From assembly GCA_026785765.1 (NCBI GenBank), contig JAJAZK010000346.1, positions 1 through 7,658 on the forward strand: 7,658 nucleotides of DNA. The letters are read 5' to 3'. The notes beneath the pieces are model-generated. The model was not told the origin of the DNA. It made no database searches and saw nothing but the letters and a program-made list of their open reading frames with translations. The stretch is from Rhodoferax sp. (GTDB lineage: Bacteria; Pseudomonadota; Gammaproteobacteria; Burkholderiales; Burkholderiaceae_C). A program made the position numbers and the translations under genes. Shown here in pieces: positions 6,008-7,658 of the stretch (within the stretch, counting starts at the first letter, position 1; every line of letters begins with the position of its first letter).

Positions 6008-6670
6008 ATGGGCAAAGTAAACCGTTTCTGGATCGTGGTCTCTGCTGTCGCGGCACTGTGCCTGGTGTCGGCGGGCGCGGCAGACAAGCCACCTGTCACA
6101 CGGGCTCAAGCACTCAAATTCATCACGCAGGCTTCGGCTCAGGAACGCCTGGCGGGGGTGACCCGGCTTGCGGAAATTGGGACCATGGCCGACGCCGATC
6201 TCCTGGTACCCGTATTGCGCGACGGCAATGCCCAAGTGCGGTTTGTCGCAACCGCGGCGATGTGGCAGATCTGGAGCCGCTCCGGGGACGCTGCCATAGA
6301 CGGTTTGTACCAACGCGGCATGGAGCAGCTAGAGTCGTCACGGCTGGAGGAGGCCCTTGCCATTTTTACCGAAATCATCCAGCGCAAGCCTTCGTTCGCG
6401 GAAGGCTGGAACAAACGCGCCACCCTGCACTACCTGATGGGAAACTTCGAGTTGTCGCTGAAAGACTGCGATGAGGTAATCAAGCGCAACCGAAATCATT
6501 TCGGCGCGCTGTCTGGTTATGGGCAGATCTACCTGAACCTGGGAGACCAGGAAAAGGCGCTGCAGTATTTCGAGAAAGCGCTGGCGGTAAATCCGAACCT
6601 GCCCGGAGCCGCCGTCACGATCCGGCAACTGCAGGAGCAGTTGCGCGAGAAGCGCCGAAAGACCATCTGA
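6008..6670 (+). CDS. Secreted HEAT-like and tetratricopeptide repeat protein
   Basis: This 220-residue protein has no enzyme motif. Residues 1-25 form a Sec signal peptide or membrane anchor (MGKVNR, then a hydrophobic stretch ending SAGAA|DKP), so it is exported; there is no clear lipobox. Residues about 33-90 look like a HEAT-type helical pair (LAGVTRLAEIG and VRFVATAAMWQIW). Residues about 97-198 hold three TPR units, the clearest being GWNKRATLHYLMGNFELSL and the last ending ALQYFEKALAVNPN. The C-terminus is short and basic (LREKRRKTI). Such solenoids act as protein-binding scaffolds; the partner is unknown. It starts 19 bp after ugpQ, with no terminator between, so co-transcription with ugp is likely, though TPR proteins are not standard members of ugp operons. 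A role in assembling or regulating the transporter is possible but unproven. Confidence 0.85.
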   Translation: MGKVNRFWIVVSAVAALCLVSAGAADKPPVTRAQALKFITQASAQERLAGVTRLAEIGTMADADLLVPVLRDGNAQVRFVATAAMWQIWSRSGDAAIDGLYQRGMEQLESSRLEEALAIFTEIIQRKPSFAEGWNKRATLHYLMGNFELSLKDCDEVIKRNRNHFGALSGYGQIYLNLGDQEKALQYFEKALAVNPNLPGAAVTIRQLQEQLREKRRKTI

Positions 6671-6783
6671 CAACGGCCACATGGCGGGTTGGCTTTGGTA
6701 TCATTTTCGTGCCGTTACCGTCGTCGCAGTGAACAGTGGCGGCTAAAAACTCCCTATCAACATGATCAAAAGGTGCTGACAGA
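6671..6783. promoter_or_regulatory. Intergenic gap before the polyamine-binding protein gene
   Basis: This 113-bp spacer has no ORF. A possible hairpin pairs 6711-6718 (GCCGTTAC) with 6736-6743 (GTGGCGGC), an 8-bp stem with two G-T pairs and a 17-base loop. It is followed by TAAAAAC rather than a T-run, so it is not a typical intrinsic terminator. I found no confident sigma-70 or sigma-54 promoter. AAAAGG at 6768-6773 is a moderate Shine-Dalgarno, ten bases before the ATG at 6784. Confidence 0.45.
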
Positions 6784-7658
6784 ATGGTCTTACAAATGAA
6801 GTCTCTCACTACCGGCCTCGCCATCGTTATTGCGGCGGCTTTTGGCTGCGGCGCGGCACTTGCGCAATCCAAGGTGCTGAACATTTACAACTGGTCGGAT
6901 TACATCGCCGAAGACACCATCAAGAACTTCGAGAAGGAAACCGGTATCAAGGTCCGGTACGACAACTTTGACAACAACGAGGTCCTGCACGCCAAGCTGG
7001 TAGCCGGAAAGACGGGCTACGACATCGTTGTTCCGGGTTCTCACTTCGCCAAGACCCAGATCGAGGGGGGCCTGCTGCAAAAGCTGGACCGCAGCAAGCT
7101 GACCAACTTTGGTAACCTGGACAAGGGCTTGCTGGAGCAACTCGCGAAACTCGACCCCGGCAATGAGCATCTGGTCAACTGGTTGTGGGGCTTTGTCACG
7201 GTGGGAATCAACGTGAACAAGGTGAAAGCCGCGCTGGGCGACATGCCCATGCCCGAAAACGCCTGGAGCCTGCTGTTCGACCCGAAATATGCCAGCAAGC
7301 TGAAAAGCTGCGGTGTGAGCGTGTTGGACTCCGCCTCCGAAGTCGTCCCCGCTGCATTGCACTATGCCGGCAAGCCCGCGTACAGCCGCAATGCCGCCGA
7401 TTACGCGGAGGCGGCGAAGGTCCTGAAGGCGATCCGGCCATTTGTGACCCGCTTCTCCTCTTCCGGTTATATCGAGGAAATGGCGAGCGGCGCCACCTGC
7501 CTGGTCATGGGATTCTCGGGCGACATCAACATCGCACGGGACCGCGCCAACGACGCCAAGAAGAAACCCAAGGTTCCGGTTGTCATTGAGGCACTTGTGC
7601 CCAAGACTGGCGGCACCCTGTTCTTCGACACCATGGCCATCCCTAAAGACGCCAAGAA
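6784..7658 (+). CDS. potF: Polyamine (putrescine-type) ABC transporter binding protein, C-terminus outside window
   Basis: This is a periplasmic binding protein of the PotF/PotD family, which delivers putrescine or spermidine to a PotGHI-type transporter. 291 codons are present; E. coli PotF has 370. A Sec signal peptide spans residues 1-27 (cleavage at ALA|QSK), and the mature protein begins with the family hallmark LNIYNWSDYI (32-41), then FEKETGIKV and YDNFDNNEVL. Further PotF-like segments are KLKSCGVSVLD, SSSGYI and LFFDTMAIP near the right edge. Numbering parallels E. coli PotF closely: Trp37, Ser38, Asp39 and Tyr40 are kept, as are Ser226 and Asp247. However, E. coli Trp244 is Phe244 (GFSGD) and E. 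coli Ser85 and Ser87 are Gly85 and His87, so the ligand may differ. The start at 6784 has the better Shine-Dalgarno; ATG 6796 is an alternative. Transport partners would lie to the right. Confidence 0.9.
   Translation, partial: MVLQMKSLTTGLAIVIAAAFGCGAALAQSKVLNIYNWSDYIAEDTIKNFEKETGIKVRYDNFDNNEVLHAKLVAGKTGYDIVVPGSHFAKTQIEGGLLQKLDRSKLTNFGNLDKGLLEQLAKLDPGNEHLVNWLWGFVTVGINVNKVKAALGDMPMPENAWSLLFDPKYASKLKSCGVSVLDSASEVVPAALHYAGKPAYSRNAADYAEAAKVLKAIRPFVTRFSSSGYIEEMASGATCLVMGFSGDINIARDRANDAKKKPKVPVVIEALVPKTGGTLFFDTMAIPKDAK

Noticed and set aside
6711..6749. Intrinsic terminator after the HEAT/TPR gene
   Set aside because: The stem has two G-T pairs, a 17-base loop and is followed by TAAAAAC, not a T-run.

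Overview
The window is chromosomal DNA of roughly 60% GC from a Gram-negative proteobacterium. Burkholderiales (for example a Comamonadaceae member) is my best guess, an inference from the large FAD oxidoreductase of the DUF3683 type at the left edge and the style of the Ugp proteins. There are no phage, IS, CRISPR or RNA-gene signals. Most of the window is ordinary nutrient-uptake metabolism, and I do not see a new defence or mobile system.

Layout. Positions 1-980 (minus strand) hold the N-terminal part of a DUF3683/FAD-binding oxidoreductase that runs off the left edge. A 157-bp divergent intergenic region (981-1137) follows. On the plus strand comes a complete glycerol-3-phosphate / glycerophosphodiester uptake operon in the E. 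coli order ugpB-ugpA-ugpE-ugpC-ugpQ (1138-5988). Directly behind it is a small secreted HEAT/TPR-repeat protein (6008-6670), probably co-transcribed. After a 113-bp gap, a PotF-type polyamine-binding protein (6784 onward) runs off the right edge and probably opens a separate polyamine transport operon.

How the genes work together. UgpB captures sn-glycerol-3-phosphate or glycerophosphodiesters in the periplasm, UgpA and UgpE form the membrane channel, UgpC supplies ATP hydrolysis, and cytoplasmic UgpQ hydrolyses the diesters to glycerol-3-phosphate plus alcohol. A candidate PhoB box with a correctly spaced -10 lies just upstream of ugpB, which would fit phosphate-starvation control as in E. 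coli.

The main anomaly is in ugpE. Its reading frame is broken by a single in-frame TAG at 4044-4046, codon 227 of an otherwise intact 283-codon gene. The sequence after the stop still encodes a normal UgpE C-terminus, including the last membrane helix. This is either a recent nonsense mutation, a sequence or assembly error, or a recoded codon. The stop sits in CTAGG, which one C-to-T transition could make from CCAGG, so a Gln codon is a plausible ancestor. ugpC, just downstream, lacks an obvious ribosome binding site, so the early stop could also reduce its translation.
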